Assembly: GCA_964368495.1 (NCBI GenBank)
Contig: CAYJAJ010000016.1
Coordinates: 1-34,297 of the forward strand
Direction of reading: 5' to 3'
Source of the DNA: CALVGQ01 sp964368495
GTDB taxonomy: Bacteria > Bacillota_I > Bacilli_A > Erysipelotrichales > Erysipelotrichaceae
DNA: 34,297 nt
The notes beneath the pieces are model-generated. The model saw only the letters and a program-made list of their open reading frames with translations. It made no database searches and was not told the origin of the DNA. Of this stretch, positions 17,437-25,627 are shown piece by piece. Every line of letters begins with the position of its first letter. The first letter of the stretch is position 1. The translations under genes were made by a program, and so were the position numbers.

Positions 17437-19191
17437 TTATTTAAATCGCTCTCTTTTTGAATAAGTAGTATGCAATAATTTGTGTGACTTATGTCCACCT
17501 GGTTCAATTAAGAAATTCTTATACAAGTCTTGTATTTGTGAATTCTCATGCGACTTACGAACTGGCATTAATACATCTTCAGCATATAAAGTTTTTGCCC
17601 GTTCTTTCTTCCAGTCAATAGCCTTAAATCCATTTCGAATAGAAGAATCAACAATCGATTGTCCTCCACCATTAATGCATCCTCCAGGGCATCCCATAAC
17701 TTCAATAAAATGATAAGGAGATTTCCCTAAACGAATTTCTTCAAGTAATGGTTTAACCATATTCATACTGCTAGCCACAGCAACTTTTACATCGATACCC
17801 GCTACCTCAAGTGATGCAGTTTTAACACCTTCCATACCTCGAACAACTTGATAATCAACTTCCTCAAATGTTTTATTTTCAAGAACTTCTTTTACAGTAC
17901 GAAGTGCTGCTTCCATTACTCCACCAGTTGCGCCAAAAATTACTCCAGCTCCAGAATATTCTCCAAACATATCTTGATCAAATTCTGAATCATTTAAATT
18001 TGCAAAATCGATACCATACATTTTAATTAAGCGTCCGCATTCTCTTGTAGTAAGAACTGCGTCAACATCCTTTATTCCATCAACAATCATTTGAGGACGT
18101 TCAATCTCAGCCTTTTTTGCAGTACAAGGCATGATTGAAACTACATAAATATCGCGAGGGTCAATTCCTTTAGCTTGTGCATAATAGCTTTTTAATATTG
18201 CACCAAACATCATATGTGGTGATTTACAACTACTTAAATGCTCCAATAAATCTGGATATTCAAATTCCATAAAACGAATCCATCCTGGTGAACATGATGT
18301 CATCATTGGTAATACTCCATTATTTTGTATACGCTTGATAAACTCTGTTCCTTCTTCCATAATTGTCAAATCCGCTGCATAGTTCGTATCATATACACGA
18401 TTGAATCCTACTTTTTTTAGTGCAGAAACCATTTTATGCGTAACACGTGTTCCAATAGGTAGTCCAAATTCTTCACCTAAAGAGGCTCTTACAGCAGGTG
18501 CAGTTTGTACAATTACGTGCTTATTTGGATCATTTAAAGCGATTATTACTTCATCCATACTTTCTTTTTCGTGCAATGCTGCAACAGGACATACGTTAAC
18601 ACATTGTCCACATTGCATACAATTTACATCATCTAAGCTTCTATTAAAAACTGGAGCAACCGTAGTTTTAAATCCTCGATTTTGAAAACCTAGAATTCCC
18701 AATCCTTGTGCTTTATTACACATTGAAACGCATCGACCACATAAAATACACTTACTTGTATCACGGACGATACCTGGAGCAATCTCATCTAAAATAACTT
18801 CAGTTAACTCACCTGTAAAACGAGTATCACGAATATTTAAGTCTTGCGCAATAGTTTGAAGTTCACATGTCTGATTTCGAACACAACTATTACAGTTTTT
18901 ACTATGATTAGACAAAATCAATTCAACAGTATTTTTTCTTGCCTCAATTGCACGATTTGAATGTGTAAACACTTCCATTCCATCATTTACTGGATAGACG
19001 CAAGCAGCACAAAGTGATCGAGCTCCTTTTACCTCAACTGTACAAACACGACATGCACCAGTTTCGTTACAATCTTTTAAGAAACAAAGAGTTGGAATTT
19101 TAATCCCTGCTTCCTTTGCAGCCATAAGAATAGTTGTTCCCTCATCCACTTGAACATCCATATTATTAATTTTTAAATTTACTTTACTCAT
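17437..19191 (-). CDS. hydA: [FeFe] hydrogenase catalytic subunit HydA (NAD-linked, multimeric type)
   Basis: Catalytic subunit that reduces protons or oxidises H2. A 2Fe-2S domain (C36, C41, G46-A-C-R-V-C50, C61/C64) is followed by a His-Cys 4Fe-4S site (H96, C100, C103, C109), two 4Fe-4S clusters (C148-C158 and C191-C201), then the H-cluster domain. L1 reads T298-S-C-S-P-G-W, with Ser301 where TSCCPGW is usual. L2 is MPC356TAKKAE. L3 is MGC501PGGC505INGGG. At 584 residues it fits the NADH/ferredoxin-linked HydABC type, without an extra C-terminal cluster. The ATG at 19191, six bases after AGGTG, is preferred to the in-frame GTG at 19200. It is the last gene of the operon. No HydE, HydF or HydG maturase is in the window. 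Confidence 0.95.
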   Translation of the reverse strand: MSKVNLKINNMDVQVDEGTTILMAAKEAGIKIPTLCFLKDCNETGACRVCTVEVKGARSLCAACVYPVNDGMEVFTHSNRAIEARKNTVELILSNHSKNCNSCVRNQTCELQTIAQDLNIRDTRFTGELTEVILDEIAPGIVRDTSKCILCGRCVSMCNKAQGLGILGFQNRGFKTTVAPVFNRSLDDVNCMQCGQCVNVCPVAALHEKESMDEVIIALNDPNKHVIVQTAPAVRASLGEEFGLPIGTRVTHKMVSALKKVGFNRVYDTNYAADLTIMEEGTEFIKRIQNNGVLPMMTSCSPGWIRFMEFEYPDLLEHLSSCKSPHMMFGAILKSYYAQAKGIDPRDIYVVSIMPCTAKKAEIERPQMIVDGIKDVDAVLTTRECGRLIKMYGIDFANLNDSEFDQDMFGEYSGAGVIFGATGGVMEAALRTVKEVLENKTFEEVDYQVVRGMEGVKTASLEVAGIDVKVAVASSMNMVKPLLEEIRLGKSPYHFIEVMGCPGGCINGGGQSIVDSSIRNGFKAIDWKKERAKTLYAEDVLMPVRKSHENSQIQDLYKNFLIEPGGHKSHKLLHTTYSKRERFK

Positions 19192-19200
19192 CAACTGCAC

Positions 19201-20997
19201 CTACTTTCTTTCAATCGCTTGAAAGCGACAACTTGTGAAACATGCACCACACTGAATACATTTTTCTTGATCAATTACATATGCTTCTTTTCCTGGAACA
19301 CCACTAATTGCATTAACAGGACATTGTTTTGCACACAAACTACATTTACGACATTTCTCAGCAACAATTTCAAATGATAGTAGCTTTTTACAAACACCTG
19401 AAGGACATTTATGATCAAGTGCATGTGATAAATATTCGTCTTTAAATAAGTGCATTGTGCTTAAGACAGGATTAGAAGCAGTTTGTCCAAGTCCACAAAG
19501 TGCAGTATCTTTGATTTTTTCACCAAGTTCTTGTAGTTCATCTAGCGTTTGCAATGAACCACGTCCCTCACATAAATCTTCTAATAATTCCAACATTCTT
19601 TTTGTTCCAACACGACAAGGAGTACATTTTCCACATGATTCATCAACAATGAAATCCATGTAAAAACGAGCGACATCAACCATACAATTATCTTCATCCA
19701 AGACAATCATTCCGCCTGAGCCCATCATAGAACCTAAATTCACTAAATTATCAAAGTCAATAGGAGTATCTAAGTGCTCTTCAGTTAAACATCCCCCACT
19801 TGGACCTCCAGTTTGTACTGCTTTAAAATTTTTGCCCTCAGGACAGCCACCACCAATTTCATAAATTACATCACGAAGGGTTGTACCCATAGGAATTTCT
19901 ACTAGTCCAGTGTTCACAATTTTACCACCAAGTGCAAAAACTTTGGTTCCCTTAGATTTCTCTGTACCAATTGTATTAAACCATGCAGCACCTTTTAAAA
20001 TGATTTGTGCAACATTCGCTAATGTTTCAACATTGTTAATGATAGTTGGTTTTCCCCATACACCACTTACCGCAGGAAATGGTGGTTTTGATATAGGCAT
20101 CCCCCTTTTCCCTTCAATTGATTGAATAAGAGCCATTTCTTCACCACAAACAAAGGCACCAGCACCTAGTCGAATTTCAATATCAAAGCTAAAATCAGTT
20201 CCTAAAATGTTTCTACCCATCAATCCATATTCTTTTGCCTGATTAATCGCGATTTCTAAACGCTCTACCGCAATTGGATATTCAGCGCGGATATAAATGT
20301 ATCCTGTGTGAGCACCGATTGCATACCCTGCAATCATCATTGCCTCTAAAACTGAATGTGGGTCACCTTCTAAAATTGAACGATCCATAAACGCTCCAGG
20401 ATCCCCTTCATCTGCATTACAAATAACATACTTATCTTTTGAATCTTGATTCGCTGCAAATTGCCATTTAACTCCTGATAAAAAACCTCCGCCTCCACGG
20501 CCTCTAAGACCTGAGTTCTTAATTTCATCAATAACCTCTTGTGGTGACATTTCAGTCAATGATTTCCCCAAAGCCATATAACCATCTTTAGCAATATATT
20601 CATTAATCTCTTCTGGATTGATTACACCACAATTTTGAAGAGCAATTCTTTTTTGCTTAGCATAAAAACGAATTTTATCAATATCAAAGATTCTTTCTTG
20701 TGTTTCCTCATTTAAATCAGTTAATTCCAATCGCGATACTGGACGCCCTTTTAAAAAATGTTCAGCAACAATTTCTTCAGTATCGTTCACACTAACATGA
20801 CAGTAAAAAACTTTATCAGGATGTACTGCAACAATTGGACCTTTTTGACATAAACCAAAACACCCTGTCTTTATAATCTTAACTTCTTTCTCTAGCCCAT
20901 ATTTAACTAGATGCTCATTAAATTGTGCAACTATTTCCGTTGACTGCGAAGAAGTACAACCAGTACCAGCACAAACTAAAACTTGTAAACGCTCCAT
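19201..20997 (-). CDS. hydB: Hydrogenase NADH-oxidising subunit HydB (NuoF-like)
   Basis: Flavoprotein subunit that connects NAD(H) to the Fe-S chain and the H-cluster subunit; in characterised HydABC enzymes it is the site of electron bifurcation. The N-terminal thioredoxin-like 2Fe-2S domain has C9, C14, C46 and C50. The FMN/NADH core shows GLRGRGGGGF (163-172) and GAGAFVCGEE (278-287). An N3-type cluster motif CGKCTPCR lies in the last third. Two C-terminal ferredoxin clusters follow (around 551-562 and C580-x2-C-x2-C-x3-C590). At 598 residues it is full length. The ATG at 20997 follows an AGGGGG ribosome site. Its stop codon lies inside the hydA ribosome site, so translation of the two is probably coupled. 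Confidence 0.95.
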   Translation of the reverse strand: MERLQVLVCAGTGCTSSQSTEIVAQFNEHLVKYGLEKEVKIIKTGCFGLCQKGPIVAVHPDKVFYCHVSVNDTEEIVAEHFLKGRPVSRLELTDLNEETQERIFDIDKIRFYAKQKRIALQNCGVINPEEINEYIAKDGYMALGKSLTEMSPQEVIDEIKNSGLRGRGGGGFLSGVKWQFAANQDSKDKYVICNADEGDPGAFMDRSILEGDPHSVLEAMMIAGYAIGAHTGYIYIRAEYPIAVERLEIAINQAKEYGLMGRNILGTDFSFDIEIRLGAGAFVCGEEMALIQSIEGKRGMPISKPPFPAVSGVWGKPTIINNVETLANVAQIILKGAAWFNTIGTEKSKGTKVFALGGKIVNTGLVEIPMGTTLRDVIYEIGGGCPEGKNFKAVQTGGPSGGCLTEEHLDTPIDFDNLVNLGSMMGSGGMIVLDEDNCMVDVARFYMDFIVDESCGKCTPCRVGTKRMLELLEDLCEGRGSLQTLDELQELGEKIKDTALCGLGQTASNPVLSTMHLFKDEYLSHALDHKCPSGVCKKLLSFEIVAEKCRKCSLCAKQCPVNAISGVPGKEAYVIDQEKCIQCGACFTSCRFQAIERK

Positions 20998-21009
20998 CGT
21001 CTTTCCCCC

Positions 21010-21375
21010 TTATCTTTGGAAATTATCAATAACATAATCACTTACGACATGATCTTTTTTTATATGTTCATTAATAATTCTTCGTGCAACATCTGGTGTA
21101 ACTTTACAGTAAGTCGTCTTTTCTTTATCTGTATTATATACCTCAACAATTGGTTCAAGTGTACACATACCAATACACCCCGTTTGTGTAATAACACAGC
21201 TTAAATCTTCTGTTGAAGCTGCTTCAAGAAGTGCAGTTAAAACTGGTCTAGCTCCAGCAGCAATTCCACACGTAGCCATTCCAACAACAACACGGTATTT
21301 TTTATTTCCATCGCGTAAATCAACTTTCTTTTTAGCCTCATCACGCATTTTTTGTAAATCTGCTAATGATTTCAT
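21010..21375 (-). CDS. Small thioredoxin-like (2Fe-2S) ferredoxin domain protein
   Basis: A 121-residue protein resembling the thioredoxin-like 2Fe-2S domains of HydB and NuoE, preceded by a charged helix. Cysteines are C36 (in ATCGIAAGA), C67-x3-C71 (in TGCIGMC) and C90. The HydB N-terminus has a Cys pair at the first site, but here only one is present, so cluster binding would need C90 or an incomplete set. Small proteins of this kind commonly sit beside hydB in HydABC operons. The frame begins at 21384, but that ATG directly abuts the GAAAGG ribosome site. The ATG at 21375, nine bases downstream of it, is the better start. It lies 12 bases before hydB. Confidence 0.85.
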   Translation of the reverse strand: MKSLADLQKMRDEAKKKVDLRDGNKKYRVVVGMATCGIAAGARPVLTALLEAASTEDLSCVITQTGCIGMCTLEPIVEVYNTDKEKTTYCKVTPDVARRIINEHIKKDHVVSDYVIDNFQR

Positions 21376-21388
21376 TTTTCTCATCCTT

Positions 21389-21928
21389 TCATAAATTTTC
21401 TAATTGTTCAGTTACATATTCTTTTATCCAAAGCAAAATTGATGGTTCTGTTAAACTAACATCATCTAAAATTGCCTTAATTTCATTAGTATCTAAAATA
21501 AATAAGCCTAAATCACTTTGAAATGTAAACTTCCAGTGAATAGTATCCTTTGTTTGAATAAGTGTTAAAACAGTTTCTGGCATATTACCTACTGGAGGTG
21601 TGTCCCAATGACTTTTTTGTGCGGTTGCTTTTATTAAAGTTCCTTTATTACATATAGAAGTAAGTGTAAACTCGCCATTACATGAATCCGCTAAACTCTT
21701 AAAAAAAGCAATTCCCAACCCAATTTTTCGAGTTGTTCTTGTCGTATAAAATGGATCAATAACTTTTCTTTGTTGCGCATCACTCATGCCATTGCCATTA
21801 TCTTCAATACATAGTGACAAACAATCCTCTTTTTCACTATCTATAAGTGTAATCTTGATTTCACTAGCATTTGCTCGCACACTATTCATTGCAATGTCTA
21901 AACAATACATTGAAAAATCTTGCATCAT
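21389..21928 (-). CDS. Stand-alone histidine-kinase-type ATPase domain protein
   Basis: A 179-residue soluble protein built around a HATPase_c (GHKL) fold. The N-box lies in DIAMNSVRANA (11-21), the G1 box is DNGNGM, a PFYTTR segment follows, and the G2 box is GLGIAF. There is no dimerisation/phospho-His domain, no sensor and no receiver, so it is not a complete histidine kinase. The C-terminal ~75 residues are of unknown type. It overlaps the PHP gene by four bases (ATGA) and follows a GAGGGG ribosome site. Its role is unknown; context ties it to hydrogenase regulation or assembly (inference). Confidence 0.85.
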   Translation of the reverse strand: MMQDFSMYCLDIAMNSVRANASEIKITLIDSEKEDCLSLCIEDNGNGMSDAQQRKVIDPFYTTRTTRKIGLGIAFFKSLADSCNGEFTLTSICNKGTLIKATAQKSHWDTPPVGNMPETVLTLIQTKDTIHWKFTFQSDLGLFILDTNEIKAILDDVSLTEPSILLWIKEYVTEQLENL

Positions 21929-22623
21929 TTTAAAACCCCTCGCAATCTATCCAATTCTTTCTGAGTAATTGTATATTCGCATTCGTGAATATCAATTAAC
22001 TGATGGGCATCAGAGTTGCATAGCCATAAATCATCTTTTACCCACGGATTGCTTTTCTTTATTATTTCAATATGTGAAACATCAACTACTTCAATACCAT
22101 CATAATCTAAATTCAATGGAATAAATCCTAGTTGGGTAATTACACCATTGTTTTTTTTGTAAGCATGTGCAAGTATCGCAACTCCATTATGTTCATGTAT
22201 TGCATTAACACACTCATTAATATCAACATCCAATGAATCAATTAATAGCTTTTCTTCAAAACGTATAACTTGATCTTCATCATTCATAATTAACTGTTCA
22301 CCAAAAAATTCAGAATTGTTTTTTTTATCACCTTGATGTTCTTCAATCCAATTTTGAAATGTACTAACGCTATCTTTGTTATCAAAATAAGCTAACACAT
22401 GGACTTCTTCCTTAGTTTGAAGTTCAACTCCAATTAAATATTTAATTCCTGCACGCTTTGCACATTCAATTAAAGCGAACTGTTGTAGCATGCTGTTGTG
22501 ATCAGTTACAGAAATACACTGTAACTTTTTTAATACTGCCATATTAACAATATTATTTGGTGTCATTAATTCATCAGCACATGGCGATAAACAAGAGTGC
22601 ATATGCAAATCATAGTAAAGCAT
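21925..22623 (-). CDS. PHP-domain metal-dependent phosphoesterase
   Basis: A 232-residue PHP-domain protein of the TrpH-like group. Metal-ligand motifs are DLHMHSCLSPC (5-15), VTDHNS near residue 40, a conserved Glu in IGVELQ, AILAHAYKK, and the C-terminal SDAH. It should hydrolyse a phosphoester such as a nucleotide or oligonucleotide; the substrate is unknown. It overlaps the upstream DRTGG gene by one base (TAATG) and the downstream ATPase gene by four, so it is translationally coupled within the hydrogenase operon. Confidence 0.88.
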   Translation of the reverse strand: MLYYDLHMHSCLSPCADELMTPNNIVNMAVLKKLQCISVTDHNSMLQQFALIECAKRAGIKYLIGVELQTKEEVHVLAYFDNKDSVSTFQNWIEEHQGDKKNNSEFFGEQLIMNDEDQVIRFEEKLLIDSLDVDINECVNAIHEHNGVAILAHAYKKNNGVITQLGFIPLNLDYDGIEVVDVSHIEIIKKSNPWVKDDLWLCNSDAHQLIDIHECEYTITQKELDRLRGVLK

Positions 22624-22955
22624 TATAGATTAAGTTCAACGCACTTTCTAGATATTTCAAATGCACTTAATCCAGTTCGAAGTAAAATGACACCTTCAGA
22701 TTTTGCACGTTCAATGACTTGATCTTCAACTTCAGCATTTTGAGCAACAACTACACAAGAAAATTCATTAAGAACTGCAACTGCAATAACATTCAAGTGA
22801 GTCAACACAGTAATCCATAACTGCCCTTTTTCACCATTGCCCATTACCCAACTTAATAAATCACCACTAAAGCAACCAGTTATTTCTTTATTAAGTATGT
22901 CATTGCCACTTAGACATTCCCAATTTGTTTTTTCAATTAGTTCTTTTACAGTCAT
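22623..22955 (-). CDS. DRTGG-domain protein (copy 2)
   Basis: A 110-residue protein resembling the DRTGG family, a small alpha/beta domain otherwise found in CBS-containing pyrophosphatases and phosphotransacetylase-type proteins. Features seen are the start TVKELIEKTNWECLSG, the segment FSGDLLSWVM, a hydrophobic VVAQNAEVED strand-turn, and a C-terminal GVILLRTGLSAFEISRK helix. No enzymatic motif is visible; a ligand-binding role is possible. It overlaps the upstream Fe-S gene by four bases and the downstream PHP gene by one. A second, divergent DRTGG gene lies at 24539-24904. Confidence 0.8.
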   Translation of the reverse strand: MTVKELIEKTNWECLSGNDILNKEITGCFSGDLLSWVMGNGEKGQLWITVLTHLNVIAVAVLNEFSCVVVAQNAEVEDQVIERAKSEGVILLRTGLSAFEISRKCVELNL

Positions 22956-24136
22956 TGTTCCCTCCCTCTATATTCAAAAATACGACAATCAGTTAATTTT
23001 TTATTTTTAAGCACTATTTGTTCAGCCATTTGTCTACAACTTACAAACCCACAAGCCCCACAATCAAATTGTGGTAAAACAGAGGCAATTTCATTTACTT
23101 CTTTAAAATATTTTAATTTTTCTTGTAAAGAAATCGAATCTTCTTCTATAGCATTCTTTTTAAATGATGTATCAAAATCATCAATCTTTAATGTATAATC
23201 ACTAGATATTTTAATTAATTCTTCAATATTCATTTTAGCATCAAAGGGATTTCCCCATAAAAGTGTTCCACCAATGCAGCCGTTTGTGCAGTATGAGCAA
23301 CTAAAGTATTTAAATCTTTGCAACTGAGAAAATTCAACGAGTTCTAAAACTTTAATCACTTTTTCGTAATCATCAACTTGCAATACTTTATCGTTTTCAT
23401 CAAAATCACATAACATCGAACAACTCTTCAACCCTAATGCACTTAATTTTTTTCCAGTTTTTTGAAGTTGTCGATTTTGATTGATTTTAACAAACACATC
23501 TTCTAAAGATAAAGCATGATCGACTTCACAATCCATATTCATATAAGGGTATTTTGCTAACAACAACTTACTAACACACTCACAAAAATAAAAGATACCA
23601 AGGTTAGATTTATTTTTATGTTTTTTACGAATGTATCGAGCAGCTATTTCACTAGGATAATCCATATTAATTAATTGATCCAACAGCATCGGATACTTCG
23701 TTTCAATTAGCCGGTTGATTACTGGACAAAATGAAGATATAACACCAACTTCATTGTTTTTAGCACATTCAACACTAATTTTATCTACTATTGACGCTTC
23801 AATACCACTCATCTCAAATACTTCATCAAACCCTAACTGCAATACAGCCTGCGTTAGTTCTTCTACTTCTAATTCATTTCGACAACTTGAGTAAACTGCA
23901 CTGGGTACACATGCAACTGTGTACTCATAATTTTGAATTTCATCAATCGTACTGCTTTTTGTTTCTAAACCTTGATAGGAACACTCATCAATGCATTTTC
24001 CGCAATTAATGCATTTGTTGTCATCAATACGAACTCGGTTATCCAATATAGTAATTGCTTCACTGGGACAAATTTTCATGCATTTAAGACAATTTTCACA
24101 TTTGGATAACTTATAATTAATCGTCGATTTAATCAT
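22952..24136 (-). CDS. HydA-like Fe-S protein with ferredoxin and CxxC-type Fe-S domains
   Basis: A 394-residue soluble Fe-S protein of the type annotated as [FeFe] hydrogenase large-subunit C-terminal domain protein. Two N-terminal 4Fe-4S clusters (C13/16/19/23 and C42/45/48/52) precede a degenerate hydrogenase domain. There SSFC137P replaces TSCCP, C185-E-C187-V-S-K190 replaces MPCTAK, and C283-T-N-G-C287-I-G-G replaces CPGGCxxGG. A C-terminal cluster motif follows: C359-x2-C362-x4-C367-x16-C384. The four cysteines that would hold a cubane are kept, but the surrounding L1 and L3 residues are changed, so H2 catalysis is unlikely. A redox sensing or electron-transfer role is inferred. It overlaps both neighbours by four bases. 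Confidence 0.85.
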   Translation of the reverse strand: MIKSTINYKLSKCENCLKCMKICPSEAITILDNRVRIDDNKCINCGKCIDECSYQGLETKSSTIDEIQNYEYTVACVPSAVYSSCRNELEVEELTQAVLQLGFDEVFEMSGIEASIVDKISVECAKNNEVGVISSFCPVINRLIETKYPMLLDQLINMDYPSEIAARYIRKKHKNKSNLGIFYFCECVSKLLLAKYPYMNMDCEVDHALSLEDVFVKINQNRQLQKTGKKLSALGLKSCSMLCDFDENDKVLQVDDYEKVIKVLELVEFSQLQRFKYFSCSYCTNGCIGGTLLWGNPFDAKMNIEELIKISSDYTLKIDDFDTSFKKNAIEEDSISLQEKLKYFKEVNEIASVLPQFDCGACGFVSCRQMAEQIVLKNKKLTDCRIFEYRGREQ

Positions 24137-24546
24137 AATAAGTCAAACCCTAACGATAACGTTGTTCCATGTGAATTTGTCTTAATATCGAAATGATCAC
24201 TTACTCTTTTGATGTTAGGCAGTCCCATACCAGCCCCAAATCCAAATTGACGCGCTTCTTCACTAGCGGTAGAAAACCCTGGTGTTAAAGCCTTCTTTAA
24301 ATCAGGAATTCCAGGTCCATTATCTTTAAATATTAAACTCAACTTTCCAAAATCATCTACTTTAAATATAATTTTACCTCCCAATGAATGTATTATCATA
24401 TTAATTTCAGCTTCATAACATGCTACAGCAATTCTCCTTTGCAACTCACTCATAACTCCAATCTCTTTTAATGAATGTTTAATTTGACTAGATATTTTAC
24501 CTGCATTGATATAATCATTACTAACAACAACAAATTCTTTAATCAT
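24133..24546 (-). CDS. RsbT/RsbW-like ATP-binding protein
   Basis: A 137-residue GHKL ATPase resembling anti-sigma factor/serine kinases of the RsbW and RsbT type. The N-box is in ACYEAEINMIIHS (about 43-55), the G1 box DNGPGIPDLKKAL, then a TPGFSTASEEARQ lid, and the G2 box GFGAGMGLPNIKR. The sequence is closest in feel to RsbT. No sigma factor or STAS antagonist is in the window. It overlaps the upstream DRTGG gene by eight bases and the downstream Fe-S gene by four. The target of any kinase activity is unknown; one of the neighbouring hydrogenase-module proteins is a reasonable candidate (inference). Confidence 0.85.
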   Translation of the reverse strand: MIKEFVVVSNDYINAGKISSQIKHSLKEIGVMSELQRRIAVACYEAEINMIIHSLGGKIIFKVDDFGKLSLIFKDNGPGIPDLKKALTPGFSTASEEARQFGFGAGMGLPNIKRVSDHFDIKTNSHGTTLSLGFDLL

Positions 24547-24904
24547 TTATTATTGGTTTTAAATTATTGGTATATAATTTACCACATGTTTCATACATTG
24601 TATATTCAGTAGTAAATACAGCAATATTCATATCCTTTGCTAATTGCGCAAGTTCATCAGTCATTGGTTTAGATCGGACATAGAGTACAATTTGAATATC
24701 CAACATTTCGGCAGTTCTTAAAGATTGAACGTTTACTAATCCAGTAATTAGTATTGTTGAGTCATTATATTCTTGAATCATTGCTAATGCATCGCTCATT
24801 AAATCAGTTGCAAAAACATACTCATAGTTATTTTCTAATTGATTACTATCATTTAAAGAAACCTGCTTAGCTTCTAATAGTTGAACAATTTCAATTAACT
24901 TCAT
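24539..24904 (-). CDS. DRTGG-domain protein (copy 1)
   Basis: A 121-residue DRTGG-like protein. The N-terminus KLIEIVQLLEAKQV is followed by VFATDLMSDALAMI, a hydrophobic ILITGLVNVQSLRTAEM segment typical of the family, then IAVFTTEYTMYETCGKLY. There are no catalytic motifs. It is the second gene of the operon: it overlaps hydC by one base (TAATG) and the RsbT-like gene by eight. It differs clearly from the DRTGG gene at 22623-22955, so the two are not a recent duplication. Confidence 0.82.
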   Translation of the reverse strand: MKLIEIVQLLEAKQVSLNDSNQLENNYEYVFATDLMSDALAMIQEYNDSTILITGLVNVQSLRTAEMLDIQIVLYVRSKPMTDELAQLAKDMNIAVFTTEYTMYETCGKLYTNNLKPIIND

Positions 24905-25395
24905 TAAGCTGTAACACTTTCATGACGCATGATTTCATTAAATAGCTTAATCATACCATCCTCATCAACATTACCATGTACTTTTCCATCCACTACTACT
25001 GCTGGAGCTAGTCCACAAGCACCTAAACAACGTGTAGCATCAATCGAAAATAAACCATTATCACTTGTAGCGTTAACCTTACAACTTGTTAATTCACAAA
25101 TTTTGTCTAATAAATTTTGGGCCCCTTTAACATAACAGGCCGTCCCCATACAGACATTAATAATGTGTTTACCTTTAGGTTCAGTAGTAAATTGGGTATA
25201 AAATGTCACAACACCGTAAACCTCCGCAACTGAAGCATCTGTAGCATCAGAAATGCTTTGCATTGCCTCAAAAGGAATGTAGCCTAATTCATGTTGAACA
25301 TCATGCAACATAAGTTTAACTGGTCCCAATTTCCCTTTGTGTCTAGCAACAATCTCATCAATTTTAAGTATCGACTCTTGATTAATTCTTTCCAC
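24904..25395 (-). CDS. hydC: Hydrogenase subunit HydC (NuoE-like, 2Fe-2S)
   Basis: Small electron-transfer subunit of the HydABC complex, related to the 24-kDa subunit of complex I. An N-terminal helical region ends in VAEVYGVVTFYTQF (57-70), and a thioredoxin-like fold carries the 2Fe-2S ligands C82-x4-C87 and C123-x3-C127. At 163 residues the length is typical. The open frame extends upstream to a TTG at 25431, but the GTG at 25395 lies eight bases after a perfect AAGGAGGAG ribosome site, so GTG is the start. It is the first gene of the ten-gene hydrogenase operon and is unusually separated from hydB by seven genes. Confidence 0.93.
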   Translation of the reverse strand: MERINQESILKIDEIVARHKGKLGPVKLMLHDVQHELGYIPFEAMQSISDATDASVAEVYGVVTFYTQFTTEPKGKHIINVCMGTACYVKGAQNLLDKICELTSCKVNATSDNGLFSIDATRCLGACGLAPAVVVDGKVHGNVDEDGMIKLFNEIMRHESVTA

Positions 25396-25582
25396 TAAAT
25401 TCTCCTCCTTAATAGTGTTATATACTAACAATAAGCATGAATTTACTGATTTATAAATAAATGTTTATACCAATAAATTTTTGCATTGATTGAAAGTTAA
25501 AAAAAATAATTTCTGTAAGATAAAAACAAATACAACCTAGGTATTCTAACTCAAATCAAACTATCCTACAAATTATAATAAT

Positions 25583-25611
25583 ATTGTAACTCTTTCAATA
25601 AAATTCATCAA
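25583..25611 (-). promoter_or_regulatory. probable promoter of the hydrogenase operon
   Basis: TTGATG (25606-25611), a 17-base spacer and TACAAT (25583-25588) on the minus strand. An overlapping alternative pairs TTGAAA (25593-25598) with a perfect TATAAT (25572-25577), but its spacer is only 15 bases. Both lie just downstream of the Rex-like site. Confidence 0.5.
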
Positions 25612-25627
25612 TAGATAACACGATTTT

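Noticed and set aside
17480..18685. Plus-strand open frames opposite hydA
   Set aside because: They are antisense shadows of a well-conserved gene, lack ribosome sites and show no recognisable protein.
25540..25556. Short palindrome around ACCTAGGT in the hydrogenase leader as an operator
   Set aside because: The perfect core is only 8-10 bases and lies downstream of the likely transcription start; not enough to call.
25396..25580. Riboswitch in the long hydrogenase leader
   Set aside because: No conserved riboswitch core and no terminator/antiterminator pair is visible; the leader is mostly AT-rich sequence.
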